Counted from the stretch's first letter, positions 33,176 through 41,150 are shown. The stretch is DNA of 51,787 bases from Altibacter sp. (GCA_002696485.1 NZTP01000094.1:12502-64288), one strand, 5' to 3'. The notes: generated from the sequence alone by a model not told the origin. Numbers and translations: made by a program.

Positions 33176-33667
33176 TTAATCATTTTCTCGCTCAAATCTA
33201 TTGTTATCAATATTTTTAATCACATTGTCCCAATTAAAGACTTTCCCGTTCATTGCTATATAAACACCTTCATCTAATTGTTGCAGTGATGCAAGGGCAT
33301 ATCCAAGATTAAAAGGTGCATCTGTATAATTTACTGTACCCAAAATAAAAGAACCAACCAGTACAATGGTTTTTTTAAGATTTAGTTTGCCCAAAAACCT
33401 TGCAGTTTCGGCCATTGTGTAAGTTCCGTGGGTAATCAGAATTTTATTTTCTTTTGATTGAATGATATTATCGACTAAAAGTTCTCTATCCGCACCAGTG
33501 ATATGCCTACTGTCTTTATCAAAAAGGGTTTCTATCTTATATTCGAAAGAAATGTTCGCAGTTTCCAAAAAATTGGAAATATCAATTGCGCGCTGTCCAG
33601 CTTTATCTTCAGCATTTTCATATTCCAGACCACCAATGGTACCGCCAGTTGTAAAAATCTTAATCAT
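33176..33667 (-). CDS. asparaginase-like N-terminal domain protein
   Basis: A 163-residue protein that corresponds only to the N-terminal domain of type I L-asparaginases (about 330 residues). It keeps the first catalytic region IFTTGGTIGG, but the second, normally HGTDTM, reads ITHGTYTMAETARFL, so the Asp that contacts substrate is Tyr. Missing the C-terminal domain, it may bind a ligand rather than hydrolyse it, or act differently. It is followed 5 bp later by a membrane-anchored LuxR-type regulator. Similar short proteins occur in other Bacteroidota genomes as far as I recall. Confidence 0.75.
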   Translation of the reverse strand: MIKIFTTGGTIGGLEYENAEDKAGQRAIDISNFLETANISFEYKIETLFDKDSRHITGADRELLVDNIIQSKENKILITHGTYTMAETARFLGKLNLKKTIVLVGSFILGTVNYTDAPFNLGYALASLQQLDEGVYIAMNGKVFNWDNVIKNIDNNRFEREND

Positions 33668-33696
33668 AAGTGTGATTTAGAAATGACCAGATATAT

Positions 33697-33713
33697 AAAG
33701 TTACCATAACTTT
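33697..33713. promoter_or_regulatory. 7-bp dyad upstream of the asparaginase-like gene
   Basis: AAAGTTA (33697-33703) and TAACTTT (33707-33713) are perfect inverted copies around CCA, 30 bp upstream of the asparaginase-like ATG and within the 97 bp that separate it from the integrase stop. It could be the operator of the asparaginase/LuxR operon. Weakly supported. Confidence 0.35.
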
Positions 33714-33764
33714 TTGACAGTTGGGTAATTTATTGTTGGTTGAATGAAACTTAAAGCAGAAAAT

Positions 33765-35015
33765 CTATGAACTACTGACAGAAGTTTTCGTAGTTTGGGA
33801 ATAATTGGTCAATTTATCTTTAAGCGCCTTCATATCATCGCTTACTTTCTTGTCAATTATCTTGGCGTAGTGTTGCGTAGTTTTAAGAGATTTATGACCG
33901 AGCATTTTGCTCACAGATTCGATGGGCACACCATTTGTTAACGTAACTGTCGTGGCGAATGTGTGACGTGCAAGATGGAATGTGAGGTTTTTATTTATTC
34001 CACAAAGGTCAGCAATCTCTTTTAAATAGGCATTCATTTTTTGATTGCTCAAAACTGGAAGCAAGAGTTCGCTATCTGAAAAATCAGAGCTTTCAGCATA
34101 TTTTTCAAGTAAAGCTTCTGGAATTGATAAAATAGGAATATTGCTTCGGGTATCCGTTTTGCTTCTTTTGGTTTTTATCCAACGTTCACCCGTAATGCCA
34201 AGTACAATATCGTTTTGGGAAAGTTTTTTTACATCGGCATATGCTAATCCGGTAAAGCAACAGAATACAAAGATATCCTTGACTTGGTTTAAACGATGGA
34301 TTCCAAATTCTTTTTCCACAAGCTTTTGAAGTTCTTTTTCAGTCAAAAATTCTCTGTCAACAATTTTGAGTTTAGCTTTCCAATGTATGAAAGGGTCTTT
34401 ATTTATCCAATCGTTCGCATAAGCGATTCGAATGATTTTCTTAAAATTTGTAATGTACTTTATAGCTGTATTGTGGGCACAATTTCTTGTGGTTTTGAGG
34501 TAATATTCAAAACCAGTAATAAATGTATGGTCAACATCCTTAACCGGAATGTCTTTTACATTGTATTCTTTTGAGATATAATCTTTAACGTGTTTTCTGG
34601 CAGTTTTATAACGTTCAGCTGTACCCGCAGCAAAATCTTTACCTATTAACTTGTCCACCTTATCATTATGTTCTTGAAAAATTTCCAATAGCATTTTGTG
34701 CTTAATATCTTTTCCCAGATATATATTTTTGATTTTTTGTGCCGTTACTGAAGCATTTTTTTCGGAAAGTTGTTCTTGAATCTTATTGAGTTTGGTTCGT
34801 ATTGAGGTCATATACTTGTTCAATTCACGAACATCAGAGGTTGTTCCTCTCATCTTGCCAGCTTCAGAATTCCATTTAGTTAATAAAACTTTACGTTTTA
34901 TACTAAACTCACTTCTTTTTCCATTTACAGTGATTCGTGCATAAATAGGGGCATTGCCGTTTTTATCGATGTCGTTTCCTCGTGGATAAAATAATATGGA
35001 AAATGTAGTTTGCAT
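33765..35015 (-). CDS. int: tyrosine recombinase / ICE integrase
   Basis: A 416-residue site-specific recombinase with an N-terminal arm-binding domain (FSILFYPRGNDIDKNGNAPI), a SAM-like core-binding domain (about residues 100-205) and a catalytic domain. Visible catalytic residues: the beta-hairpin Lys in KTKRSKTDTRSNIPI, HLARH near residue 350, GHKS near 376 and the Tyr in TQHYAKI near 386. The usual first Arg (TGLR) is Ala in FTGLAYADV; Bacteroidota ICE integrases such as IntDOT also lack it. The gene ends the ICE, reading away from tRNA-Ser. Confidence 0.93.
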   Translation of the reverse strand: MQTTFSILFYPRGNDIDKNGNAPIYARITVNGKRSEFSIKRKVLLTKWNSEAGKMRGTTSDVRELNKYMTSIRTKLNKIQEQLSEKNASVTAQKIKNIYLGKDIKHKMLLEIFQEHNDKVDKLIGKDFAAGTAERYKTARKHVKDYISKEYNVKDIPVKDVDHTFITGFEYYLKTTRNCAHNTAIKYITNFKKIIRIAYANDWINKDPFIHWKAKLKIVDREFLTEKELQKLVEKEFGIHRLNQVKDIFVFCCFTGLAYADVKKLSQNDIVLGITGERWIKTKRSKTDTRSNIPILSIPEALLEKYAESSDFSDSELLLPVLSNQKMNAYLKEIADLCGINKNLTFHLARHTFATTVTLTNGVPIESVSKMLGHKSLKTTQHYAKIIDKKVSDDMKALKDKLTNYSQTTKTSVSSS

Positions 35016-35103
35016 CGGTACGTACTTTTTGTTATCCTTAAAGATACAAAAAATATTGATTCAAAAACCATATAAAAGCCTATATAGCAACATTTAACAC
35101 ATA

Positions 35104-35143
35104 ATTCGGTGCGTAAATTGAATTAAAAAAACCCGCACCGAAT
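35104..35143. repeat. 10-bp inverted repeat between integrase and tRNA, candidate Int or Xis arm sites
   Basis: ATTCGGTGCG (35104-35113) and CGCACCGAAT (35134-35143) are perfect inverted copies separated by 20 AT-rich bases; a further half copy ACCGCAC follows at 35144-35150. It lies 89 bp upstream of the integrase start and 111 bp from the tRNA 3' end, where arm-type recombinase sites are expected. It could also regulate int. Confidence 0.5.
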
Positions 35144-35197
35144 ACCGCACTTTTTATTTGATATTAGATGATTTTGTTTGATATTGAAGAAAATGAA

Positions 35198-35230
35198 AAA
35201 AGCCGACAAACATAGTGTTTATCGGCTTTT
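35198..35230 (-). terminator. terminator downstream of tRNA-Ser
   Basis: AAAAGCCGACAAACA (35198-35212) pairs with TGTTTATCGGCTTTT (35216-35230) around TAG; the one mismatch is a G-U pair in minus-strand RNA. Six T follow on the minus strand. It ends transcription from tRNA-Ser and shields the integrase from it. If the ICE boundary is the tRNA 3' end, this terminator belongs to the ICE. Confidence 0.75.
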
Positions 35231-35275
35231 GGTGGAATTTGGTAAATTCCCAGCGGAGAAAGAGGGATTCGAACC
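35231..35275. other. candidate attachment site (att) at the tRNA-Ser 3' end
   Basis: The integrase gene faces the 3' end of tRNA-Ser, the usual insertion point of such ICEs. The segment combines a GGAATTT/AAATTCC dyad (35234-35240, 35244-35250) with the terminal tRNA stem sequence from 35254. The exact crossover core cannot be seen because the matching repeat is outside the window. Confidence 0.4.
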
Positions 35276-35338
35276 CCCGGAGGTGTGACCCTCAACAGTT
35301 TTCAAGACTGCCGCATTCGACCACTCTGCCATTTCTCC
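35254..35338 (-). tRNA. tRNA-Ser(TGA)
   Basis: On the minus strand the 85-base gene begins GGAGAAATGGCAGAGTGG and ends TTTCTCCG; the acceptor stem GGAGAAA/TTTCTCC is perfect. The anticodon loop CTTGAAA places TGA at 35302-35304. A long variable arm (GAGGGTCACACCTCC region) is characteristic of tRNA-Ser, and the T loop GGTTCGAATCC is present. CCA is not encoded. The gene is intact and serves as the ICE integration site. Confidence 0.95.
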
Positions 35339-35397
35339 TTTAGCGGTTGCAAATATAGTAAGCTTTTTTTATTTCCTAAACCTTTTTTCTGTTTTTA

Positions 35398-35787
35398 TCA
35401 GTCAATAATGGGGATGGGTTTTTTATCGTCGCCAACAGCCACGAACGTGAAATAACCGGTGACAACTTTTTCTCTGGAATCGCTGTACATGTCTTCCATA
35501 AAAACCTCTGTCTTTACCACACAGCTGGTTCTTCCCACCTTATCGACCCGCGCGATCAACTCAATAATCGTCCCTTGGGGGATAGGCGTGGTGAAATCGA
35601 TCTTATCGGTTGAAACGGTGACTACCTTTTTTCTGCTGAAGCGCGTGGCACATATAAATGAGGCTTCGTCCATTAAATGAAGCGTGGCCCCTCCAAAAAG
35701 GGTGTCGTAATGATTTGTCGTATTTGGAAAGACTGCTTTGAAGATTCTGGTCTCACTGCGGTCTTTTAAGGTTTCGATGATGGACAT
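35398..35787 (-). CDS. acyl-CoA thioesterase (YciA-like, hotdog fold)
   Basis: A 129-residue cytosolic protein of the hotdog thioesterase family. The segment NHYDTLFGGATLHLMDEAS (residues 26-44) includes the conserved Asn and the Asp of the central helix, and IDFTTPIPQGTIIELIARV matches the following strands. These enzymes hydrolyse acyl-CoA esters. It is the first chromosomal gene right of the ICE, transcribed towards the tRNA. A weak promoter resemblance (TATTTTCG) lies upstream near 35835. Confidence 0.85.
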   Translation of the reverse strand: MSIIETLKDRSETRIFKAVFPNTTNHYDTLFGGATLHLMDEASFICATRFSRKKVVTVSTDKIDFTTPIPQGTIIELIARVDKVGRTSCVVKTEVFMEDMYSDSREKVVTGYFTFVAVGDDKKPIPIID

Positions 35788-35934
35788 TGGAGTGGGAGTT
35801 TGAAGTTAGGGGTTAGGTTTTAGTTATTAGTGGATGATGGCGAAAATACAATATTTTAAGCACACCATAAGTGCCGTCTATCGCGCTTCTGTCAGGGTCT
35901 ATGATAATTCTCTTTTTTTAAACTGAAAACCAAG

Positions 35935-35942
35935 TACCTTTG
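35935..35942 (+). promoter_or_regulatory. Bacteroidota -7 promoter element for the nitroreductase gene
   Basis: TACCTTTG matches TANNTTTG exactly. With a start of transcription about 7 bp downstream it supports the ATG at 35962 rather than the GTG at 35953. No clear -33 TTG was found. Confidence 0.55.
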
Positions 35943-35961
35943 TATTGTAAACGTGCAGAAA

Positions 35962-36600
35962 ATGAACAGATCCATTCTTCAATCCCTACAATGGCGCTAC
36001 GCTACTAAAAAATTCGATCCTTCCAAAAAGCTTTCCGAAGAAAAACTGAACGTACTCAAAGAATCGTTCAACCTTACGGCAACTTCCTACGGATTGCAAC
36101 CGCTCAAATTGGTCATTGTTAACAATGAAGCCCTGCAAGCGCAATTGGTGCCTTTGACCATGGAGCAGGTGCAGGTGCGTGATGCCTCCCATGTTTTGGT
36201 TTTTTGTATCGAAACGGCTATCTCCAAGAATTATATCACCGACTATTTCGACAGGGTGGAGCATACCCGAAATACACCCAGAGCCATCCTAAAGCCTTTT
36301 GAGAAGTTCCTTATTGATGAGTTTGCTGAAAAGCCTGAGGTAGCAGTGGAAACCTGGATGCAAAAGCAAGCGTATATCGCGATGGGCAACCTGCTTACGG
36401 TTTGCGCGCTGGAAGGAATCGATGCCTGCCCCATAGAAGGTTTTCTACCTGAAGCCTACGACGAATTACTACAATTAAAGTCGCACGGTTTGCAGTCGGT
36501 GTTGGTAATGCCGGTAGGATATCGTGCAGAAGACGACTTTTTCGCCGATCTTAAGAAAGTACGCCGCGGCGTGGATGAGGTGGTGATCGAGATAAAATAA
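35962..36600 (+). CDS. NAD(P)H-dependent nitroreductase family protein
   Basis: About 212 residues with the FMN-binding nitroreductase pattern: RYATKKFDPSKKLSEEKL at the N-terminus, SYGLQPLKLVIV near residue 45, and a C-terminal ALEGIDACPIEGF with SVLVMPVGYR. Such enzymes reduce nitro or quinone compounds with NAD(P)H. The frame opens with GTG at 35953, but the ATG at 35962 fits both the family start and the TACCTTTG promoter. It is divergent from the thioesterase gene and convergent with cbpM. Confidence 0.87.
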   Translation: MNRSILQSLQWRYATKKFDPSKKLSEEKLNVLKESFNLTATSYGLQPLKLVIVNNEALQAQLVPLTMEQVQVRDASHVLVFCIETAISKNYITDYFDRVEHTRNTPRAILKPFEKFLIDEFAEKPEVAVETWMQKQAYIAMGNLLTVCALEGIDACPIEGFLPEAYDELLQLKSHGLQSVLVMPVGYRAEDDFFADLKKVRRGVDEVVIEIK

Positions 36601-36607
36601 GAAGAAG

Positions 36608-36901
36608 TTACGACTCATACAGTTTTAAGCGGTTGCGCAGGCTGTTAAGTTCTTCGTGCAGTGTTTCTACCTTTTCCAACAGATTAAAGATCACGTCGAT
36701 CCCTTCGGGGTTGACATCGAGATCACGATGCAACCGTATCATTCGCTCTACTTCGTGAACAGCCTCCTTGTGAATGCATTGGTGATCTTCAATTCGAGCC
36801 AGTTGTATCAAACCCATGTCGTGTAAACTAGAAACAAAGGAGGTGTCTATCTCATGACTTGTACACAATTGGGTGACCGTAATATAATCGGTGATTTTCA
36901 T
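36608..36901 (-). CDS. cbpM: CbpM-like chaperone modulator
   Basis: A 97-residue protein with a MerR-like helix-turn-helix (YITVTQLCTSHEIDTSFVSS) and a C-terminal coiled coil (NLLEKVETLHEELNSLRNRL). This is the design of CbpM, which binds the J domain of CbpA and inhibits it. It starts one base after the end of the cbpA-like gene, so the two are one operon. The pairing supports both calls. Confidence 0.85.
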   Translation of the reverse strand: MKITDYITVTQLCTSHEIDTSFVSSLHDMGLIQLARIEDHQCIHKEAVHEVERMIRLHRDLDVNPEGIDVIFNLLEKVETLHEELNSLRNRLKLYES

Positions 36902-36902
36902 C

Positions 36903-37814
36903 TTATTTTAATTTTGCTAGTTGTTGAAATAATTCTTTTTCTTTTGCTGAAAGTGTTGTAGGAATGTCTACCGTATAGGTGATATACAAGTCGCCGAAAC
37001 TGCCTTCTTTCTTATACAGTGGGAATCCTTTTCCTTTCAGCTTTACTTTGGTACCGTTCTGCGTGCCGGGTTTTACCGAAAGTTTTACGGTCCCGTCAAA
37101 AGTATCAACACGGATCTCACCGCCTAATACGGCTGTATAGAGATCTATGGCTTCGGTCTTATAAAGATCGCCCTTATCTCTGCTGAAAGCGGTTGTGTTA
37201 GTGATCTGAAATTGTATATAGAGATCGCCCTTAGGACCACCGTTGCGACCTTCTCCACCATGCCCCTTGATCTTAATTACTTGTCCGTCTTCCACACCCG
37301 CAGGGATGGTCAATCGAATGTTCTTCCCATTTACCGTTAGGGTGCGCTTATGGGTCTGGTACACATCCTTAAGGTTCAATTGCAGTTGTGCATTATAATC
37401 TTGCCCCTTAAACCGTACATTGCCACCAAACCCACCACCCGAAGCAGCGCGGCCACCGCCAAACATAGACTCAAAGAAATCTGAGAACCCTTCGCTCTCA
37501 AAATCATCATACACATTTTGGCCACCGTAGGCACTTTGGTATTGCTGCTGCTGCCGTTGTTGCGCCTTGGCACGTTCTATATCGTCGGCATGCTTCCAAT
37601 CCTTCCCGTAGGCATCGTATTTCTTTCGGTGTTCGGGATTGCTCAACACTTCGTGTGCTTCATTGATCTCTTTGAATTTCCGTTCGGCCTCTGCGTCGTT
37701 GGGGTTGACATCGGGATGGTATTTTCGGGCCAGTTTTCGATAGGCTTTTTTAATGTCACTTGCGGAAGCACTCTTATCCAGCCCCAGGCTTTTATAATAA
37801 TCTATGTATGTCAT
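36903..37814 (-). CDS. cbpA: CbpA-like DnaJ co-chaperone
   Basis: A 303-residue J-domain protein. Residues 4-68 are the J domain with the HPD motif in [12 protein letters not shown]; a Gln-rich stretch ([10 protein letters not shown]) and a Gly/Phe region with FFESMFGGG follow; residues 125-300 form the two C-terminal substrate-binding domains ([25 protein letters not shown]). The zinc-finger of DnaJ is absent, as in CbpA. It stimulates DnaK. First gene of the cbpA-cbpM pair. Confidence 0.92.
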   Translation of the reverse strand: MTYIDYYKSLGLDKSASASDIKKAYRKLARKYHPDVNPNDAEAERKFKEINEAHEVLSNPEHRKKYDAYGKDWKHADDIERAKAQQRQQQQYQSAYGGQNVYDDFESEGFSDFFESMFGGGRAASGGGFGGNVRFKGQDYNAQLQLNLKDVYQTHKRTLTVNGKNIRLTIPAGVEDGQVIKIKGHGGEGRNGGPKGDLYIQFQITNTTAFSRDKGDLYKTEAIDLYTAVLGGEIRVDTFDGTVKLSVKPGTQNGTKVKLKGKGFPLYKKEGSFGDLYITYTVDIPTTLSAKEKELFQQLAKLK

Positions 37815-38083
37815 TTCTTATGATGTAAATACGTACTTAAAGTTACTAATTTCTTTGCTTCGGACATAGGATTAGAAAAGTTCATACCATGTATTTCCGA
37901 AGATAATAAACTGAAAAATTGTCACTAAATCCCTTAGCATAAGTGAAATACTGTCATTTTCTACTGAAAAAATTTCAGAAATAAGCATGTCCACAGTTTT
38001 GGTATTTATTTTGTTCCCTACTAGACACGCTATGATAGTCATAGTTGTAAACACTGAAGTATAAACCTTAAAATTATAATCCT

Positions 38084-38521
38084 ATGAAACTGATGAAACG
38101 AAATGAAAGCTTGTTTCCTAACATGTGGAGTCCTTTTAACGACGACGATTGGTTTCGATTACCGGATACCTTTAAGTCGGGAACCAGTGCTCCTGCGGTA
38201 AACATTTTGGAGAATGAAGACGATTTCAAAGTCGAAATGGCCGTACCGGGCATGAAGAAAGAGGATTTCAATGTAGATTTGGATAACAATCTATTGACAA
38301 TTTCAGCCGAAGAAAAATCGGAGAACGAAACAAAAGACAAAGACGGAAACTACACGCGTCGAGAGTTTAATTACAGTGCATTCAAGCGCTCGTTTACCCT
38401 TCCGGAATCTGTGGACGGTGAAAAGATCGCCGCTTCGTATACCGATGGTGTGTTACATATCACCATTCCAAAAAAGGAAGAGGCAAAGCCAAAACCACCG
38501 AAGAAAATAGCAATCAAATAA
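38084..38521 (+). CDS. Hsp20/alpha-crystallin small heat shock protein
   Basis: A 145-residue chaperone. The alpha-crystallin domain spans about residues 40-135: PAVNILENEDDFKVEMAVPG, then KKEDFNVDLDNNLLTISAEE and the C-terminal GVLHITIPKKEE; the IxI-like KKIAIK tail ends the protein. Small heat shock proteins hold unfolded proteins as oligomers. It is divergent from cbpA with 269 bp between them, where promoters for both must lie although I see no exact TANNTTTG, and is followed by a strong terminator. Confidence 0.93.
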   Translation: MKLMKRNESLFPNMWSPFNDDDWFRLPDTFKSGTSAPAVNILENEDDFKVEMAVPGMKKEDFNVDLDNNLLTISAEEKSENETKDKDGNYTRREFNYSAFKRSFTLPESVDGEKIAASYTDGVLHITIPKKEEAKPKPPKKIAIK

Positions 38522-38525
38522 TTAC

Positions 38526-38553
38526 AGAGCGGGACGTCCCGCTCTTTTTTTTT
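38526..38553 (+). terminator. Rho-independent terminator after hsp20
   Basis: AGAGCGGGACGTCCCGCTCT (38526-38545) is a perfect 20-base palindrome followed by a run of T up to 38553, five bases after the hsp20 stop. Confidence 0.9.
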
Positions 38554-38578
38554 ATCCATGGCAAGCCATATATTTCCA

Positions 38579-38609
38579 TTGCATATCGCAAACGCAACCC
38601 GTACCTTTG
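38579..38609 (+). promoter_or_regulatory. Bacteroidota promoter of the DegT-family gene
   Basis: TTG at 38579-38581 and TACCTTTG at 38602-38609, 20 bp apart, match the TTG / TANNTTTG consensus. The ATG of the aminotransferase follows 42 bp downstream. Confidence 0.7.
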
Positions 38610-38651
38610 TGTGACATCTAATCAACAACGTGATATTTAACATACATAATT

Positions 38652-39845
38652 ATGCCCGGATTTGAAGTATTTGGCGCCGAAGAGCGAAAACAAGTAAGTG
38701 ATGTTTTGGAAAGTGGTGTACTCATGCGCTATGGTTTTGACGGTATGCGCAACGGCCATTGGAAAGCGAAAGAATTTGAAACCGCCTTTGCAGAACGCAT
38801 GCAAGCTCAGCATTGTCAGTTGGTTTCCAGCGGAACCGCTGCATTAACAGTTGCTCTGGCTGCTGCCGGAGTAGGCGCAGGGGATGAGGTGATTATGCCT
38901 ACTTTTACGTTTGTCGCCAGTTTCGAGTCCATTATGATGCTGGGAGCCGTTCCGGTTCTGGTCGATATTGACAATACCCTTACGTTAGACCCAAACGCAG
39001 TAGAAACCGCTATCACATCAAAAACACGTTGTGTGATGCCCGTTCACATGTGCGGGTCTATGGCCGATTTACGTAAGCTGAAGGACATTTGCGCAAGACA
39101 CAATCTCATACTCTTGGAAGACGCCTGCCAAGCGATAGGTGGAACCTATGAAGGTAAACCGCTGGGAAGCTATGGGGATCTGGGATGTTTTTCCTTCGAT
39201 TATGTAAAGACCATTACCTGCGGTGAGGGCGGGGCGGTGATCACCAATAACGAAGCGTATAAGATCAACGCCGATCAGTTTCAGGATCATGGGCATGACC
39301 ATATAGGGAATGACCGTGGTGCGGAGACCCATCCCACGCTGGGGTATAATTTTCGTATTTCGGAATTAAATGCCGCCGTGGGGTTAGCACAACTGGACAA
39401 ACTGGACGGAATCTTGAAATGTCAGAAACATCATTATACCATTTTACGGGAGGCCTTGGAGAACGTTAACGGGGTTACGTTTAGACGTGTTCCGGAAGGC
39501 GGAGAAGAGAACTATTCGTTCTTAAATTTCTTTCTGCCGGATGCAGCCTTGGCTCAAAAGGCTCATAAAGCACTTTTGGAAGCAGGGATTGATGCCTGTT
39601 TCTATTGGTATACCAACAATTGGCATTACATAAACGGCTGGGAACATTTAAGGGAGCTAAATTCATTAGGAAGATTGCCACAGGAGATCCGCGAACAAAT
39701 GCAGGATCTTAACAGCACCGATTTCTCTAAAAGCGATGCCTGGATGGGTCGCACCATTTCTTGTTTGGTAAAGATAGGATGGCCTGAGGCGCAGGTAAAG
39801 GAGCGAGCCGCTACTATGCGACGAGTGATTACCGATGTCCTTTAG
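38652..39845 (+). CDS. DegT/DnrJ/EryC1/StrS family PLP-dependent aminotransferase
   Basis: A 397-residue enzyme of the sugar-aminotransferase superfamily. The phosphate-binding SSGTAALTVALAAAGVG lies near residue 58, the PLP ring Asp in LLEDACQAIGGTYEG near 156, and the Schiff-base Lys in FSFDYVKTITCGEGG near 184. Such enzymes usually make amino-sugars from keto-sugars, but no sugar pathway genes are nearby, so the substrate is unknown. It ends 4 bp inside the convergent ribBA gene. Confidence 0.88.
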   Translation: MPGFEVFGAEERKQVSDVLESGVLMRYGFDGMRNGHWKAKEFETAFAERMQAQHCQLVSSGTAALTVALAAAGVGAGDEVIMPTFTFVASFESIMMLGAVPVLVDIDNTLTLDPNAVETAITSKTRCVMPVHMCGSMADLRKLKDICARHNLILLEDACQAIGGTYEGKPLGSYGDLGCFSFDYVKTITCGEGGAVITNNEAYKINADQFQDHGHDHIGNDRGAETHPTLGYNFRISELNAAVGLAQLDKLDGILKCQKHHYTILREALENVNGVTFRRVPEGGEENYSFLNFFLPDAALAQKAHKALLEAGIDACFYWYTNNWHYINGWEHLRELNSLGRLPQEIREQMQDLNSTDFSKSDAWMGRTISCLVKIGWPEAQVKERAATMRRVITDVL

Positions 39846-40990
39846 TAGTTCACATACTCCGTGATCTCCAAGCCGTAGCCTATCATTCCCACGCGCTTGG
39901 TTTGCTCGCTGTTGGAAAGCAACTGTATCTTATGGATCCCAAGATCGTGCAATATTTGAGCGCCGATCCCAAAATCCTTGCTGTCCATTGCAATTCTGGG
40001 GGCTTTGGCGATCTCATTCTCACGTTGGGCCGCACGTAATTCCTTTAGACGCTGTAAGAGATTCAGGGATTGGCTCTGCTGATTGATAAATACAATGGCC
40101 CCTTTTCCTTTTGAGTTGATCACGTTGAACATATCGTCCAGTTTTTGTTCGGCATTGTTGGTTAGGGTTCCCAAAATATCGCCGTTGACCAAGGTGGCAT
40201 TCACACGCACAGGAACGGGTTCTTCTTTCTTCCACTCCCCTTTGGTTAGGGCAATGTGTACCTGATCGTTCGTGGTTTGTTTATAGGCTCGTAACCTGAA
40301 ACTGCCAAATTTTGTATTGATATTGAAATCCTCTTCCTTTCGAATCAAAGAATCGTGCTCCATGCGGTAGGCAACAAGGTCTTCGATGGAGATGAGTTTA
40401 AGATCGAACTTCTTTGCGACATCCATGAGTTGCGGCAATCGTGCCATTGTACCATCTTCGTTGAGGATCTCAACAAGGATACCTGCGGGTTGGAGTCCGG
40501 CGAGTCGTGCCAGATCGATCGCTGCTTCGGTATGACCTGTTCTGCGCAATACGCCCCCTTCTTTGGCTCGCAAAGGAAAGATATGTCCGGGACGCCCCAA
40601 ATCCTCGGGCTTGGTATGTTCATCTACCAATGCCTGAATGGTCTTTGCCCGGTCGTGCACTGAGATCCCGGTGGTACAACCATGACCTATAAGATCTACT
40701 GAGACCGTGAACTGTGTGTGGTGTAATACAGTGTTGTTCTCCACCATCATATTCAGGTCTAAATACTTACAGCGTTCTTCAGTAAGGGGCGCACATATCA
40801 ATCCGCGTCCATGAGTGGCCATAAAATTGATCATCTCCGGCGTCACCATTTCTGCTGCGGCAATAAAATCGCCTTCGTTCTCCCGATTCTCGTCATCGAC
40901 GACAATAATCACTTTTCCTTTTTTTATATCTTCTATTGCTTCGGAAATGGTATTGAGTTGGATCATCCTATTTTTTTCTGTCGTAATCAT
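39842..40990 (-). CDS. ribB: RibBA-type protein: DHBP synthase with degenerate GTP cyclohydrolase II domain
   Basis: Residues 9-205 are 3,4-dihydroxy-2-butanone 4-phosphate synthase with the acidic loop VVDDENRENEGDFI, THGRGLICAPL and GHTEAAIDLARLAG. The C-terminal half has the outline of GTP cyclohydrolase II, but the zinc-binding Cys motif (normally CLTGD...RCDC) reads ATLVNGDILGTLTNN, so all three cysteines are missing. RibB makes one riboflavin precursor from ribulose 5-phosphate; the RibA reaction is probably not performed here. An ATG at 40966 is an alternative start. A TATCTTTG element lies upstream. Confidence 0.9.
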   Translation of the reverse strand: MITTEKNRMIQLNTISEAIEDIKKGKVIIVVDDENRENEGDFIAAAEMVTPEMINFMATHGRGLICAPLTEERCKYLDLNMMVENNTVLHHTQFTVSVDLIGHGCTTGISVHDRAKTIQALVDEHTKPEDLGRPGHIFPLRAKEGGVLRRTGHTEAAIDLARLAGLQPAGILVEILNEDGTMARLPQLMDVAKKFDLKLISIEDLVAYRMEHDSLIRKEEDFNINTKFGSFRLRAYKQTTNDQVHIALTKGEWKKEEPVPVRVNATLVNGDILGTLTNNAEQKLDDMFNVINSKGKGAIVFINQQSQSLNLLQRLKELRAAQRENEIAKAPRIAMDSKDFGIGAQILHDLGIHKIQLLSNSEQTKRVGMIGYGLEITEYVNY

Positions 40991-41007
40991 AGCCTAATTT
41001 GAAAGTG

Positions 41008-41015
41008 CAAAGATA
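41008..41015 (-). promoter_or_regulatory. -7 promoter element of ribBA
   Basis: The minus strand reads TATCTTTG, an exact TANNTTTG match, 17 bp upstream of the ATG at 40990. No clear -33 TTG. Confidence 0.5.
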
Positions 41016-41150
41016 CGTAAATAGTTTATGTTGCGATGGGATGGGTGTAAAGGGAATTGGGAATGCTGAAGAATGCATCGACCCTATTACAGCTTAAAAC
41101 AGCAAATTGATACCCAGATGAGACGATTCTATTTTCACTCATAATTCTCG

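Larger units (their letters stand above)
1..35254. mobile_element. Integrative and conjugative element, right-hand part (left end outside window)
   Basis: The region holds every module expected of a Bacteroidota ICE: relaxase and coupling protein (1179-3799), VirB/Tra-type secretion genes (8870-16082), an excisionase-like and replication module (29287-30892), RteC (31192-32034) and a tyrosine integrase (33765-35015) that ends about 240 bp from the 3' end of tRNA-Ser. Beyond the tRNA the genes become ordinary flavobacterial housekeeping genes. The boundary at the tRNA 3' end is inferred from this layout, not from a visible direct repeat, because the other attachment site is not in the window. 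Cargo consists of several predicted antiphage or anti-plasmid systems. The tra set resembles the CTnDOT nomenclature but lacks recognisable traO, traP and traQ here. Confidence 0.9.

Noticed and set aside
37872-38054. 60-codon minus-strand frame between cbpA and hsp20
   Set aside because: It lies in the divergent promoter region, is AT-rich without clear start signals, and does not resemble a protein family.
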